The notes under the pieces were generated by a model, which saw only the letters and a program-made list of their open reading frames with translations, was not told the origin of the DNA and ran no database searches. The translations under genes and the position numbers were made by a program. A DNA stretch of 64,000 nt from JAUVZF01 sp964539385 (GTDB lineage Bacteria; Planctomycetota; Phycisphaerae; FEN-1346): the NCBI GenBank assembly GCA_964539385.1, contig CAZIJC010000002.1, positions 1 to 64,000 on the forward strand. The letters are read 5' to 3'. Each line of letters opens with the position of its first letter. The stretch's first letter is position 1. This document shows, in pieces, positions 8,449-15,534 of this stretch.

Positions 8449-9129
8449 TCAGCGGTTTGTGCTTGCGCCTTCATTTCGGATGCTCCGGGGCTCCTGTGCT
8501 CCTCGGCGGGCAGCCTCGGCCAACAGGCGTCCGAAGCGCTCCAGCGAAACGGGCGCGGCCTCGATCGGCAGTTTCATCCAGTCGGAGATCTCGAGCACGC
8601 GCTGCGGATTCTGTGCGGAAAACGCCTCAAAGAAACCCGTCGCGTCCAGGACGACGGCCACGTCATGTTGCGGGAACGTCTCGTTCGCCATCGCCGCGTC
8701 CCAGTCTTTGAAGATGTAGTCCCAGTGCCGGAGCCATCCGGGTGTCAGCCAGTAAACCTTCTTGCCTGCGGCGAGCCGCTCGCGCTCCTGTCGGCTGGCG
8801 AGCATGTCCACGCAATGAACAGCCTCAATCCGCCTGCCCGCCGGGCACACATCGCTGATGAGACGGTCGGTGGTCCGCGACGGGTCGCGGACGTCGATAA
8901 AGCACCGCTCGCCATAGGCCACGATGACCCGCCGCGAGGTCTCGCAGGCCTTGCCCAGTTGCCGGGTGAGTTGCATTTCGAGTTCGCGCGGCCATTCGTG
9001 CAGCCCCGGTGCGGTAAACAGAAGCCTGGCCCCATCAAGAAACCCCTCGTCGGCCAGTTTCCGGATCTCCGGGCGCAGCGTCCCGCACGCCACGATGCTC
9101 GTGTCGGCGAACGAAGAGTTTGTAGGCAT
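8449..9129 (-). CDS. DUF1638 domain protein
   Basis: A 226-residue protein matching the DUF1638 pattern: VACGTLRPEI near the start, GARLLFTAPGLHEWPRELE, then VIVAYGERCFID. From memory, DUF1638 proteins occur mostly in anaerobes, often beside corrinoid methyltransferases or ferredoxins, and have no established reaction. Conserved cysteines (in ACGTL, ERCF, DVCPAG and EAVHC) suggest a metal or corrinoid site. ATG 9129 has GAGG upstream; longer in-frame starts run into the neighbouring gene. It sits between a methyltransferase and OsmC, with only 13 bases to the next start. Confidence 0.78.
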   Translation of the reverse strand: MPTNSSFADTSIVACGTLRPEIRKLADEGFLDGARLLFTAPGLHEWPRELEMQLTRQLGKACETSRRVIVAYGERCFIDVRDPSRTTDRLISDVCPAGRRIEAVHCVDMLASRQERERLAAGKKVYWLTPGWLRHWDYIFKDWDAAMANETFPQHDVAVVLDATGFFEAFSAQNPQRVLEISDWMKLPIEAAPVSLERFGRLLAEAARRGAQEPRSIRNEGASTNR

Positions 9130-9167
9130 CAGGCGCCTCACAGACTGGCTATCGTATTGGCCTGCTT

Positions 9168-9845
9168 TTATGGCCGCAGCACGACCGACACGAACCCCGC
9201 TTCCTCGCAAGCCTCATCCCTCGGGTCTTCGACCTCGAACGTCCGGCGGCTGGGGGGTTGAAAGAGCGTCGAAGCCGACCGCTGAAGACGAAGCCCCGCC
9301 GACCGGGCGAGGGAAACCAGGTCCCCCAACGAGAAGAACGTGGCCTGCGAATAGAACGGGTGGCCCGACGTGCCCTTCGACGCGTACAGCCTCGCCCACG
9401 CACTGCCTGCCGGCACAATGCCCAGGACGACTCCGCCATCCCCTTTCACGACCCGCCGCGCCTCGGCCAGTAACCCGGATGGATCATCCGCAAAGCAGAT
9501 GGTCACGATGACGAAGGCGGCTCCGAACTGATTGTCGGCGAAGGGCAACGCCTGCCCCAGCGCCGCCGCTGCCGTTATCCCCCTGCCCTGGGCATATTGT
9601 AACGGCGCCACTGCGGGATCCACGCCCACATCCATCCCCAGGGCGGCGGCAAACTGCCCCGTGCCCACCCCCACCTCGAGCCAGGGGCGGGGAAGGTCGG
9701 CGCTGAGGCGCCGGAGGCATCGGACTTCGGATGCGAAAATCGCCCGCCCGCGAGCCGTTTCAAACCAGGCGTCGTACCGCGAGGCCCCTTGCTCGAATAC
9801 CTCGACGCCGGGCCGTCTCATGGTATTATCCGCCACGTTCACCAT
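9168..9845 (-). CDS. class I SAM-dependent methyltransferase
   Basis: A 225-residue UbiE-like methyltransferase. Motif I is LEVGVGTGQFA (about 56-66), followed by DPAVAPL, then LPFADNQFGAAFVIVTICF as the motif II region. ATG 9845 follows GGAGAG seven bases upstream; ATG 9869 and a TTG further up are possible but lack a site. It is the second gene after the ArsR regulator. In ArsR-led units a methyltransferase often modifies arsenic, but the ArsM cysteine set is not apparent, so the substrate is unassigned. Confidence 0.85.
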   Translation of the reverse strand: MVNVADNTMRRPGVEVFEQGASRYDAWFETARGRAIFASEVRCLRRLSADLPRPWLEVGVGTGQFAAALGMDVGVDPAVAPLQYAQGRGITAAAALGQALPFADNQFGAAFVIVTICFADDPSGLLAEARRVVKGDGGVVLGIVPAGSAWARLYASKGTSGHPFYSQATFFSLGDLVSLARSAGLRLQRSASTLFQPPSRRTFEVEDPRDEACEEAGFVSVVLRP

Positions 9846-9911
9846 TTCGCTTCTCTCCGCCAAATCCATAACGGTCGAACCGCCGGAGGCGGGGCTCAAA
9901 CCCCTCGCTGC

Positions 9912-10271
9912 CTACCCCTTGCGCCGAGCGTGCGTCTTTCGCCGGGCCTGCCCCGAAGCCGCCACGATCTTACCGCGGGATGGAACCACTGCGTGGTAAT
10001 CTTTTCCAAGGACGTCGAACAGGCCGCGAACCAGGACCGGCTTCGGCAGGTAGTAACAGCGAAACAGCCCATGCCGCCGACATTCAACGAGACCGGCCTC
10101 CCGGAGGGCCATCAAATGCTGCGAGACGTTCGGTTGAGGTAGTTCCAGCAAGTCGGTCATATCGTTGACGCACTTGACCCCTTTCAGAAGTTCCTCGAGG
10201 ATCATCAGCCGTGTCGGATGCGACAGGACCCTCAACTTCCTGGCCCATTCGTCCGTCTTTCGAAAGCCCAT
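9912..10271 (-). CDS. ArsR-family winged-helix repressor heading the operon
   Basis: A 119-residue ArsR/SmtB-type regulator: LSHPTRLMILEELLKG (helices 2-3), QPNVSQHLMALREAGLV as the recognition helix region, then the wing RRHGLFRCYYL. Cysteines are Cys34 (VKCVNDM, at the first cysteine of the ArsR ELCVCDL motif), Cys64 and Cys72, the last two on opposite strands of the wing. This set differs both from classic ArsR and from the SqrR/BigR pair. Starts at ATG 10271 after GGAGAGG. It is the first gene of a twelve-gene minus-strand operon and has a palindrome over its own -10 box, so autorepression is likely. The basic C-terminal tail is not conserved. The inducer could be reactive sulfur, arsenite or another thiophile. 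Confidence 0.88.
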   Translation of the reverse strand: MGFRKTDEWARKLRVLSHPTRLMILEELLKGVKCVNDMTDLLELPQPNVSQHLMALREAGLVECRRHGLFRCYYLPKPVLVRGLFDVLGKDYHAVVPSRGKIVAASGQARRKTHARRKG

Positions 10272-10312
10272 AAGACCTCTCCGCACACTACACGCACGGC
10301 CCCGCCGCGGGC

Positions 10313-10334
10313 TATATTCCCACACCAGAATATA
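10313..10334. promoter_or_regulatory. palindromic operator for the ArsR-type repressor
   Basis: TATATTC and GAATATA form perfect 7-bp arms around an 8-base spacer. The core ATTC-N8-GAAT is the arrangement I recall for sulfide or persulfide-sensing ArsR repressors of the SqrR/YgaV group. It lies 42 to 63 bases upstream of the arsR start and overlaps the predicted -10 box, the classic place for repression. Confidence 0.7.
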
Positions 10335-10355
10335 ACACCGGCCGCCTTCCGTCAA
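10327..10355 (-). promoter_or_regulatory. sigma-70-type promoter of the ArsR operon
   Basis: On the minus strand, TTGACG (10355-10350) is followed after exactly 17 bases by TATTCT (10332-10327). It reads toward the arsR gene and is partly covered by the palindromic operator. Transcription would begin near 10320. Confidence 0.6.
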
Positions 10356-10462
10356 GGCTCAACTTTTTCGCCGCAACGACGAACAGCCCCTTTGATGGCC
10401 AACGTGGGCCTGACCGGCGGTTTTTTCGGACAGGGCGGGTCCATGCCGACCGCGAATTAGCG

Positions 10463-10492
10463 TTGTCGCACGAAGGAGATGCTCGCTAAGAT
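10463..10492 (+). promoter_or_regulatory. possible promoter of the TlpA-like gene
   Basis: TTGTCG at 10463-10468 and TAAGAT at 10487-10492 are separated by 18 bases and point toward the lipoprotein gene starting at 10559. The match is moderate. Confidence 0.35.
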
Positions 10493-10558
10493 AGAGCCAT
10501 CGGCTGGGGTGTCGCAGTGGGCCCCGGTTGCCGAGACACCGATCATGGGAGAGAATCG

Positions 10559-11179
10559 ATGAGCAGACTGTTTCTGGTGGGAGCCGTTCTGATTGCGGCG
10601 CTGGCGCTTACGGGTTGCGCGGAGCCGGCGCCGGAAAGCGAGAGCGAGTCCGCCGCCGAAGTGCCCGCGGCCAAGCCCCCGGCCGGCGAAAAGCCGCCGC
10701 CCGAAAAACCCGCCGAGCAGGAGCACGCCGCCGAGAGGCCATCGGCTGGAATACCCGCCGAGGCCGCATCCAGCGGCCCCAAGGCACCCGAAATCCAGGC
10801 CGCCTACTGGCTCAACACCGCCCCCCTCAGCCTGGCGGACCTGCGCGGCAAGATCGTGGTCCTGGAGTTCTGGGCCACCTGGTGTCCCCCGTGCCGAACG
10901 ACGATCCCGCATCTTGTAAAGATGTACAAGACGTACAAGGACAAGGGAGTCGTCTTTGTCAGCCTGACGAACGAGCCTCGCCGGAAGGTGGAGCCCTTCG
11001 CCGGGAAGATGGGAATGGTGTACCCCATCGGCGGGGACAGTCCGACCGGTGGGGTGTACGGTGTCCGGGGCATCCCGCACGCGTTTATCATCGATGCGTC
11101 GGGGGCGGTCGTCTGGCAAGGCCACCCGATGGGCGGCCTCCAGGAGGCGATCGAGAAGCAACTCGGAAAGGACCGCTAA
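10559..11179 (+). CDS. TlpA-like thioredoxin-fold lipoprotein
   Basis: A 206-residue lipoprotein. The signal ends in the lipobox LTGC, so Cys20 would be lipidated. Residues 21-78 are a Pro/Glu/Ala-rich linker. The rest is a TlpA/ResA-type thioredoxin domain with active site WCPPC at 108-112 and the cis-proline region GIPHAFIID. Such proteins reduce disulfides outside the cytoplasm, for example during cytochrome c maturation or envelope thiol control. ATG 10559 follows GGGAGA. It is divergent from the ArsR operon, so a shared regulatory region is possible. The linker is longer than usual. Confidence 0.9.
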   Translation: MSRLFLVGAVLIAALALTGCAEPAPESESESAAEVPAAKPPAGEKPPPEKPAEQEHAAERPSAGIPAEAASSGPKAPEIQAAYWLNTAPLSLADLRGKIVVLEFWATWCPPCRTTIPHLVKMYKTYKDKGVVFVSLTNEPRRKVEPFAGKMGMVYPIGGDSPTGGVYGVRGIPHAFIIDASGAVVWQGHPMGGLQEAIEKQLGKDR

Positions 11180-11445
11180 TCCCTGGAGCGCAAACCGTCG
11201 CACTCGCTCGGCCTGGCGATGCGCCAAGATATCTGGCGGAGTTTCTCACGAGAGACCTCGAATATGACGTCCGCGAGGATTGACCCGACAGCGTAGAATG
11301 TCTTGAAGCCAGGCGTTAGCGGTTCAAGTCCTCCACCTCGGCGGCCTCGTCCGGCAGGCGCCCGCAATGCCCCTCGATGCGGGGGATGATGAGGAAAAAA
11401 ACGCGCAAGCCGCAACAAACGCCGCCACTCGCCATCCCATGTCCA

Positions 11446-11521
11446 TGGCGCGCCCGGGAGGATTCGAACCTCCAACCTTCGGATTCGAAGTCCGCGACTC
11501 TATCCGTTGAGCTACGGGCGC
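11446..11521 (-). tRNA. tRNA-Arg (anticodon UCG)
   Basis: On the minus strand the 7-bp acceptor stem GCGCCCG/CGGGCGC, a D-arm, the anticodon loop CUUCGAA (anticodon UCG, reading CGA), a variable loop and a T-arm with UUCGAAU all fold. The discriminator is G and the 3' CCA is encoded. Total 76 nt. Bases 11180-11445 between the TlpA-like gene and this tRNA show no gene. Confidence 0.95.
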
Positions 11522-11650
11522 AAGTGCGTCAGAAGAGGGGGCTTACGAGACCTAACCTGCCGCCTCTTTTCTCTACGACGCAGGACGACAACCGCGCACG
11601 GCAACGATATCTAACGACGGTTTCACTGTCAAGCACGCATCAACCATGGC

Positions 11651-11877
11651 TGCATTAACGTTTTGTTGGCAAGGTTGGCCGGCATGGCCGCCATCTGGCA
11701 GCGCCGTCGGGCCCGCCGTAACAAACACCACAAGCGTGCCCGGTCTTCTCGCGATCCTCCTGCCGCCCCTTACACAACGACCACGTTCACGCCTGTGGGC
11801 ATATCGGCGTCCAAGTCGGCCTGGATCGTCTCTACGGTGACCACGCCGGCCAACCCTACCAACAAAACGTTAATGCA
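11651..11877. repeat. 227-bp element with 33-bp near-perfect terminal inverted repeats
   Basis: The arm at 11651-11683 and the reverse complement of 11845-11877 agree at all but two of 33 positions, and the differences are transitions. The match fades just beyond. The enclosed 161 bases encode nothing recognisable. This could be a miniature inverted-repeat element or two diverged copies of one sequence in opposite orientation. No clear target duplication flanks it. It fills most of the gap between tRNA-Arg and the Tad locus (11522-11953). Confidence 0.6.
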
Positions 11878-11914
11878 CCCCCCGAACGTTGTGGCGTTTG
11901 AGGCGACTGCCTCG

Positions 11915-11920
11915 TATAAT
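11915..11920 (+). promoter_or_regulatory. -10 box of the Tad operon promoter
   Basis: A perfect TATAAT lies 34 bases before the cpaF ATG. No good -35 is present at 16 to 18 bases, so it may be activator-dependent. Transcription would start near 11927, which fits the ATG at 11954 rather than the upstream in-frame starts. Confidence 0.5.
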
Positions 11921-11953
11921 AGGGTGGCCCGTATGGTGCGTGAAGGGTGCGCT

Positions 11954-13111
11954 ATGATAGCATCTGAGCCCGAGAAAAAGGTGATAGCCGACCGCGGGGA
12001 ACTGCGGCTCGAGGACATCTTCGCCAAGACGATCTACCACTTCCTCGAGCCGGTCGGGGAGTTCCTGCGCGACCCGACCGTGACGGAAGTCATGATCAAC
12101 GGCTACAACGAGGTTTACATCGAGCGCAAGGGCCAACTCATACTGACCGATGTGCGGTTCCCGACCGAGGCCGCGCTGATGGCGGCCGTCCGGAACATGC
12201 TTCAGTACGTGGGCAAACGCCTGAACCCCGACATCCCCATGATGGACGCCCGCCTGCCGGACGGCTCCCGCGTTCACGTGGCGATGCACCCCTGCTCGCG
12301 GCGGGGCACCGTGGTGACGATCCGCAAGTTCTCGCGCGAGGCGTTCGACATGGACTTCCTCGTGCGGACCCGGTCCATTTCGGAACTGGCCCGCGATTTC
12401 CTCCACCTGTGCATGATCACCGAAAAGAACATGCTGATCAGCGGCGGCACCTCCAGCGGCAAGACCAGTCTGCTGAACGTTCTGTCGGAGTACGTCCCGG
12501 ACGACCGGCGTATCGTGGTCATCGAGGAATCGGGCGAACTGCAACTCAAGCAGCCGCACGTCATCAGCCTTGAAGCCCGCTCGCCCGACCGCTACGGACG
12601 CGGCGAGGTGACCATACGAGAACTGTTCAAGAACAGCCTCCGGATGCGCCCCGACCGGGTTATCGTGGGCGAGTGCCGCGGCGGCGAGGCGCTCGACATG
12701 ATCCAGGCGATGACGAGCGGCCACGCGGGGTCCGTCACGACGCTCCACGCCGATTCTCCGGCCGACTCGCTGAACCGCCTGGAGACGCTGGCACTGATGA
12801 GCAACGTCGACATCCCCCTGGCCGCCCTGCGGTCCCAGGTGGCCTCCGCCATCCACGTGATTGTCCAGATGATGCGGTTCCAGGACGGCGGCCGGCGCGT
12901 CGTCCAGATCGCCCAGACCCTGCCTCTGGACGCGCGCGGCCAGTACCAGGCGGAGGACCTGTTTGTGCTGCGCCTGCCGGAAGGCGAGAGGGAACTCGCG
13001 AAGGCGTCGCTGGAGTGGACGGGGACGAAAATCGCCTTTCGCAAGGAAGTGGCCGTCCAGAGCGCCCTCGCAAACTTGCCAAGCCTCGAGCCGCTTGTTG
13101 CCGATAAATAG
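11954..13111 (+). CDS. cpaF: CpaF/TadA-type secretion ATPase (copy 1)
   Basis: A 385-residue ATPase of the Tad branch of type II/IV secretion. It powers pilus assembly or secretion from the cytoplasmic face. The N-terminal domain has VTEVMINGYNEVYIE; the core has Walker A GGTSSGKTS at residues 164-172, VVIEESGELQL, the Asp/His boxes and RMRPDRVIVGECRGGEALDM, then HAGSVTTLHADSP. ATG 11954 follows GAAGGG; the in-frame upstream region is the repeat element, not coding. It is shorter than the second CpaF of this locus and lacks an FHA domain. Two ATPases in one Tad locus might act as different hexamers or as assembly and retraction motors. Confidence 0.93.
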   Translation: MIASEPEKKVIADRGELRLEDIFAKTIYHFLEPVGEFLRDPTVTEVMINGYNEVYIERKGQLILTDVRFPTEAALMAAVRNMLQYVGKRLNPDIPMMDARLPDGSRVHVAMHPCSRRGTVVTIRKFSREAFDMDFLVRTRSISELARDFLHLCMITEKNMLISGGTSSGKTSLLNVLSEYVPDDRRIVVIEESGELQLKQPHVISLEARSPDRYGRGEVTIRELFKNSLRMRPDRVIVGECRGGEALDMIQAMTSGHAGSVTTLHADSPADSLNRLETLALMSNVDIPLAALRSQVASAIHVIVQMMRFQDGGRRVVQIAQTLPLDARGQYQAEDLFVLRLPEGERELAKASLEWTGTKIAFRKEVAVQSALANLPSLEPLVADK

Positions 13112-13127
13112 GGGGTAGCCATACGCC

Positions 13128-13358
13128 ATGACGGTGTTAAAGAAAACGCGGCGTTGGGTCGGCGCCTTGGCCCGCACGGGCGGGGCGGCGCTGCTCGTAC
13201 ACTTTCACCGCGACGAGCGCGGCGCCGCGATGCTCGAATACACACTGGTGTTCGGCGTCATCGGCCTGATGCTCATGGCGCTGTTTTACAGGATGTTCCA
13301 CGTGCTGACGGACTACTTTGGCATGATCGCGTTTTTCGTGACGTGGCCGTTCATTTGA
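13128..13358 (+). CDS. flp: Flp-type pilin
   Basis: A 76-residue pilin precursor. RDERGAAMLEYTLVFGVIGLMLMALF has the prepilin cleavage Gly followed by A-A-M-L-E-Y, giving the Flp signature with Glu at +5 and Tyr at +6 and a hydrophobic helix after it. The leader before the cut is long and basic, about 31 residues. It lies 16 bases after cpaF and would be the major pilus subunit, processed by the prepilin peptidase at 13814. Confidence 0.88.
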   Translation: MTVLKKTRRWVGALARTGGAALLVHFHRDERGAAMLEYTLVFGVIGLMLMALFYRMFHVLTDYFGMIAFFVTWPFI

Positions 13359-13397
13359 CGGTCATCCGAGGGGACGTACAGACAGGAGACACAAGTG

Positions 13398-13625
13398 ATG
13401 AGATACATGATGGACAGTCTGAAGAGGTTGCACCGGGACGAGCGCGGCGCCGAGGGGCTCGAGAAACTCCTCATCATCGCCGCCATCGTTCTGCCCCTGC
13501 TGGGTCTGCTGATCATCTTCCGCGACAAGATCAAGGACTGGGTGGTCGAGATCTGGGAAGAGGCCACGGACAAGGAAGGGGAGGAACACGACACCTTCTT
13601 CGGCGACCCACTATCCACGCCGTAG
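13398..13625 (+). CDS. second Flp-like pilin, atypical
   Basis: A 75-residue pilin-like protein. RDERGAEGLEKLLIIAAIVLPLLGLLIIF keeps the cleavage Gly and Glu at +5 but has Lys instead of Tyr at +6. The C-terminal tail is very acidic (EIWEEATDKEGEEHD). It may be a minor pilin or cap subunit. The start ATG follows AGGAGA; a GTG three bases earlier is also in frame. The 188 bases after it show no gene. Confidence 0.82.
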   Translation: MRYMMDSLKRLHRDERGAEGLEKLLIIAAIVLPLLGLLIIFRDKIKDWVVEIWEEATDKEGEEHDTFFGDPLSTP

Positions 13626-13813
13626 TCGTCGCCGGCCAGACGGCCCGTATGAGCGGCGCGGTCGGGCACGTGTGCGCGTGCCGGCGCACTCGGTGAGGGG
13701 TCGGCAGACCGTACGGTGGCTTGGTCCTGCGGGCCGGAGGGAAGAGCCTCCAGCCGACGCACGCTCGGCGGGCGAGGTTGCGGTCCGGCCCGATGAGGGG
13801 ACGGGGAGCGCCG

Positions 13814-14395
13814 GTGATTTGGGAATGGGTTTCGCTCATTGTCCTGGCTGCGGTGCTGGTGGCGGCCGCGGCCAGTGACCTGGCGCGGGGCAAGGTCTTC
13901 AACTGGCTAACCTACCCCGCCATAGCCGTCGGCTTGGCGATCGGGGCCGCCCAGGGCGCTGCCGACGAGAGGGTCTGGGACGGCCTTCTGGACCACGTGC
14001 TGGGCTTCGGTTTCGGGTTCGGCATTCTTTTTCTTGCCTACCTGTTAGGCGGAATGGGCGGCGGCGACGTGAAACTGATGGGCGCCGTGGGGGCGTTTCT
14101 CGGATGGGAGAGCGAGGGAGCGCTTCACGCGGTCTTTTATTCTTTCCTGGTGGCCGCCGCCCTCGGCGTCATCTTGATGATCTGGCGGTCAGAGACGCGC
14201 CAGGTCTTGCGGAAGTTGTGGCTGGCCGTCCGTATTCTCCCGCTGCCGAAGGCCGGGATGAAGGAGGCGGTGCCGGTCGATACGTTTCGCGTGCCGTTCG
14301 GGTTTGCTGTGTGCGTGGGAACGTTGTGGTTCCTGGCAGAGGATCTGATCGGCGGGTCGCTCTTGGACGGTGCGGGGCGCTTGCTCGGTCTCTGA
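13814..14395 (+). CDS. TadV/CpaA-type prepilin peptidase
   Basis: A 193-residue membrane aspartic peptidase. The two catalytic aspartates are in ASDLARGKVFNWLTYP and in GGGDVKLMGAVGAFLG, the A24 family pattern. It has about six helices. It cleaves the Flp and TadE/F leaders. I chose GTG 13814, which has GGGGAG five bases upstream; an ATG at 13793 would add seven residues and lacks a site. The C-terminal third after LPLPKAGMKEAVPVDTFRVPFGFAV is typical. Confidence 0.9.
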   Translation: MIWEWVSLIVLAAVLVAAAASDLARGKVFNWLTYPAIAVGLAIGAAQGAADERVWDGLLDHVLGFGFGFGILFLAYLLGGMGGGDVKLMGAVGAFLGWESEGALHAVFYSFLVAAALGVILMIWRSETRQVLRKLWLAVRILPLPKAGMKEAVPVDTFRVPFGFAVCVGTLWFLAEDLIGGSLLDGAGRLLGL

Positions 14396-14423
14396 CGCGG
14401 TCGACGAAATTCGGGACGAGGAC

Positions 14424-15503
14424 ATGGCGATGAAGGGCACAGGCAAACGGAGGCTCCTGGTGCTCGGCGTGGCCAGCGCGCTGGCCACGGTCGGCATCGT
14501 CGTCCTGGCCGTGAAAGCGTTCGGCCGTGCGCCCCAGTGGCTGACGGCTGCCGCCGTCAGCCCGCTCGCCGTGTGGTGCGTTGTACTCATGGTTGGCGGC
14601 GTGGCGGTGCTGGGGGTGGTGGCGGCGCTGCTGATCGTGCTGCGGCCGGGGACAAAGCCAGCCGAGCGCGGTCTTCATGCGGACCAGGGCGGGGCGGCCG
14701 CCGTCGAGATGGCGCTGCTGTTTCCGTTTGCCGTGCTGATCTTCCTGACGATCCTGCAGGCGGCGCTGCTGTTCAACGCGAACATGGTGGTCCACTACGC
14801 GGGGTTTGCGGCGGCGCGGATGGCAACGGTCGTGGTGCCGATGGAGATCTACGACGAGGGGCGCAACCTGGTGTACGGTCCGGAGCAGGGCATCTCCCAG
14901 AAGCGCGAGATGATCCGGCGTGCGGCTGTTCTGGCGCTGGTGCCGATCAGCGCGCGGCTCGAGATGCCGGGCGTCGGTTTCGGCGACGAGTTCCTGCCCG
15001 GCGCCGAGGACCTGGTCGCCGGCCAGGCGCAGAGCGCCATGGAGTTGAGAGACACCGCCGAAGACCCTCGCTGGGGCTGGGGCTGGCCGCGCAGGGTCAG
15101 GGCACAGTACGCCTACGCCGACACCACCTGCGTCAAGGACGGCGAGGACATCCCGGTGACCGAGATCGACCTGGCCCCGCCCGACCACTGGCAGGACGGC
15201 AACCCCGACCCCGACTGCCCCTATCGCCACCATCGCCGTGACGAGTGGACCCAGTGGGGCTGGGACTACGAGCCGTACTGCCCGTTCTACCATCGGGACT
15301 TTCCGATCTGGGACTACTGGTACTGGGAGTTTCTCGACGTGCGGGTGACGTATCAGTTTCTGCTCCAGATACCGTATGCGTCGCGTTTTCTGGGCGAGAA
15401 GATCACGGTGTCGGGGCTGACCGGCAACAACTATGCCGCCCGGATTCGGGTGGTGGGAAGCCTCTCGAACGAGGGCGGGCCGGAACTCAGACCAAGCAAC
15501 TGA
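14424..15503 (+). CDS. TadE-family pseudopilin with two extra N-terminal helices
   Basis: A 359-residue protein. Two hydrophobic helices come first, then HADQGGAAAVEMALLFPFAVLIFLTILQ near residue 92, which is the TadE pseudopilin segment with Glu at +5 after a cleavage Gly. The remaining 230 residues are extracytoplasmic and rich in Trp, Tyr and Asp. The usual TadE is 150 to 200 residues with no helices before the pilin segment, so this is enlarged. ATG 14424 and 14430 are both possible. It follows the prepilin peptidase closely. Confidence 0.78.
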   Translation: MAMKGTGKRRLLVLGVASALATVGIVVLAVKAFGRAPQWLTAAAVSPLAVWCVVLMVGGVAVLGVVAALLIVLRPGTKPAERGLHADQGGAAAVEMALLFPFAVLIFLTILQAALLFNANMVVHYAGFAAARMATVVVPMEIYDEGRNLVYGPEQGISQKREMIRRAAVLALVPISARLEMPGVGFGDEFLPGAEDLVAGQAQSAMELRDTAEDPRWGWGWPRRVRAQYAYADTTCVKDGEDIPVTEIDLAPPDHWQDGNPDPDCPYRHHRRDEWTQWGWDYEPYCPFYHRDFPIWDYWYWEFLDVRVTYQFLLQIPYASRFLGEKITVSGLTGNNYAARIRVVGSLSNEGGPELRPSN

Positions 15504-15534
15504 CCGAGGACCAAGACCGGAGAGATCGGCAACC

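Noticed and set aside
11290..11345. tRNA fragment on the plus strand
   Set aside because: GGTTCAAGTCC resembles a T-arm, but no acceptor stem or anticodon arm can be built around it.
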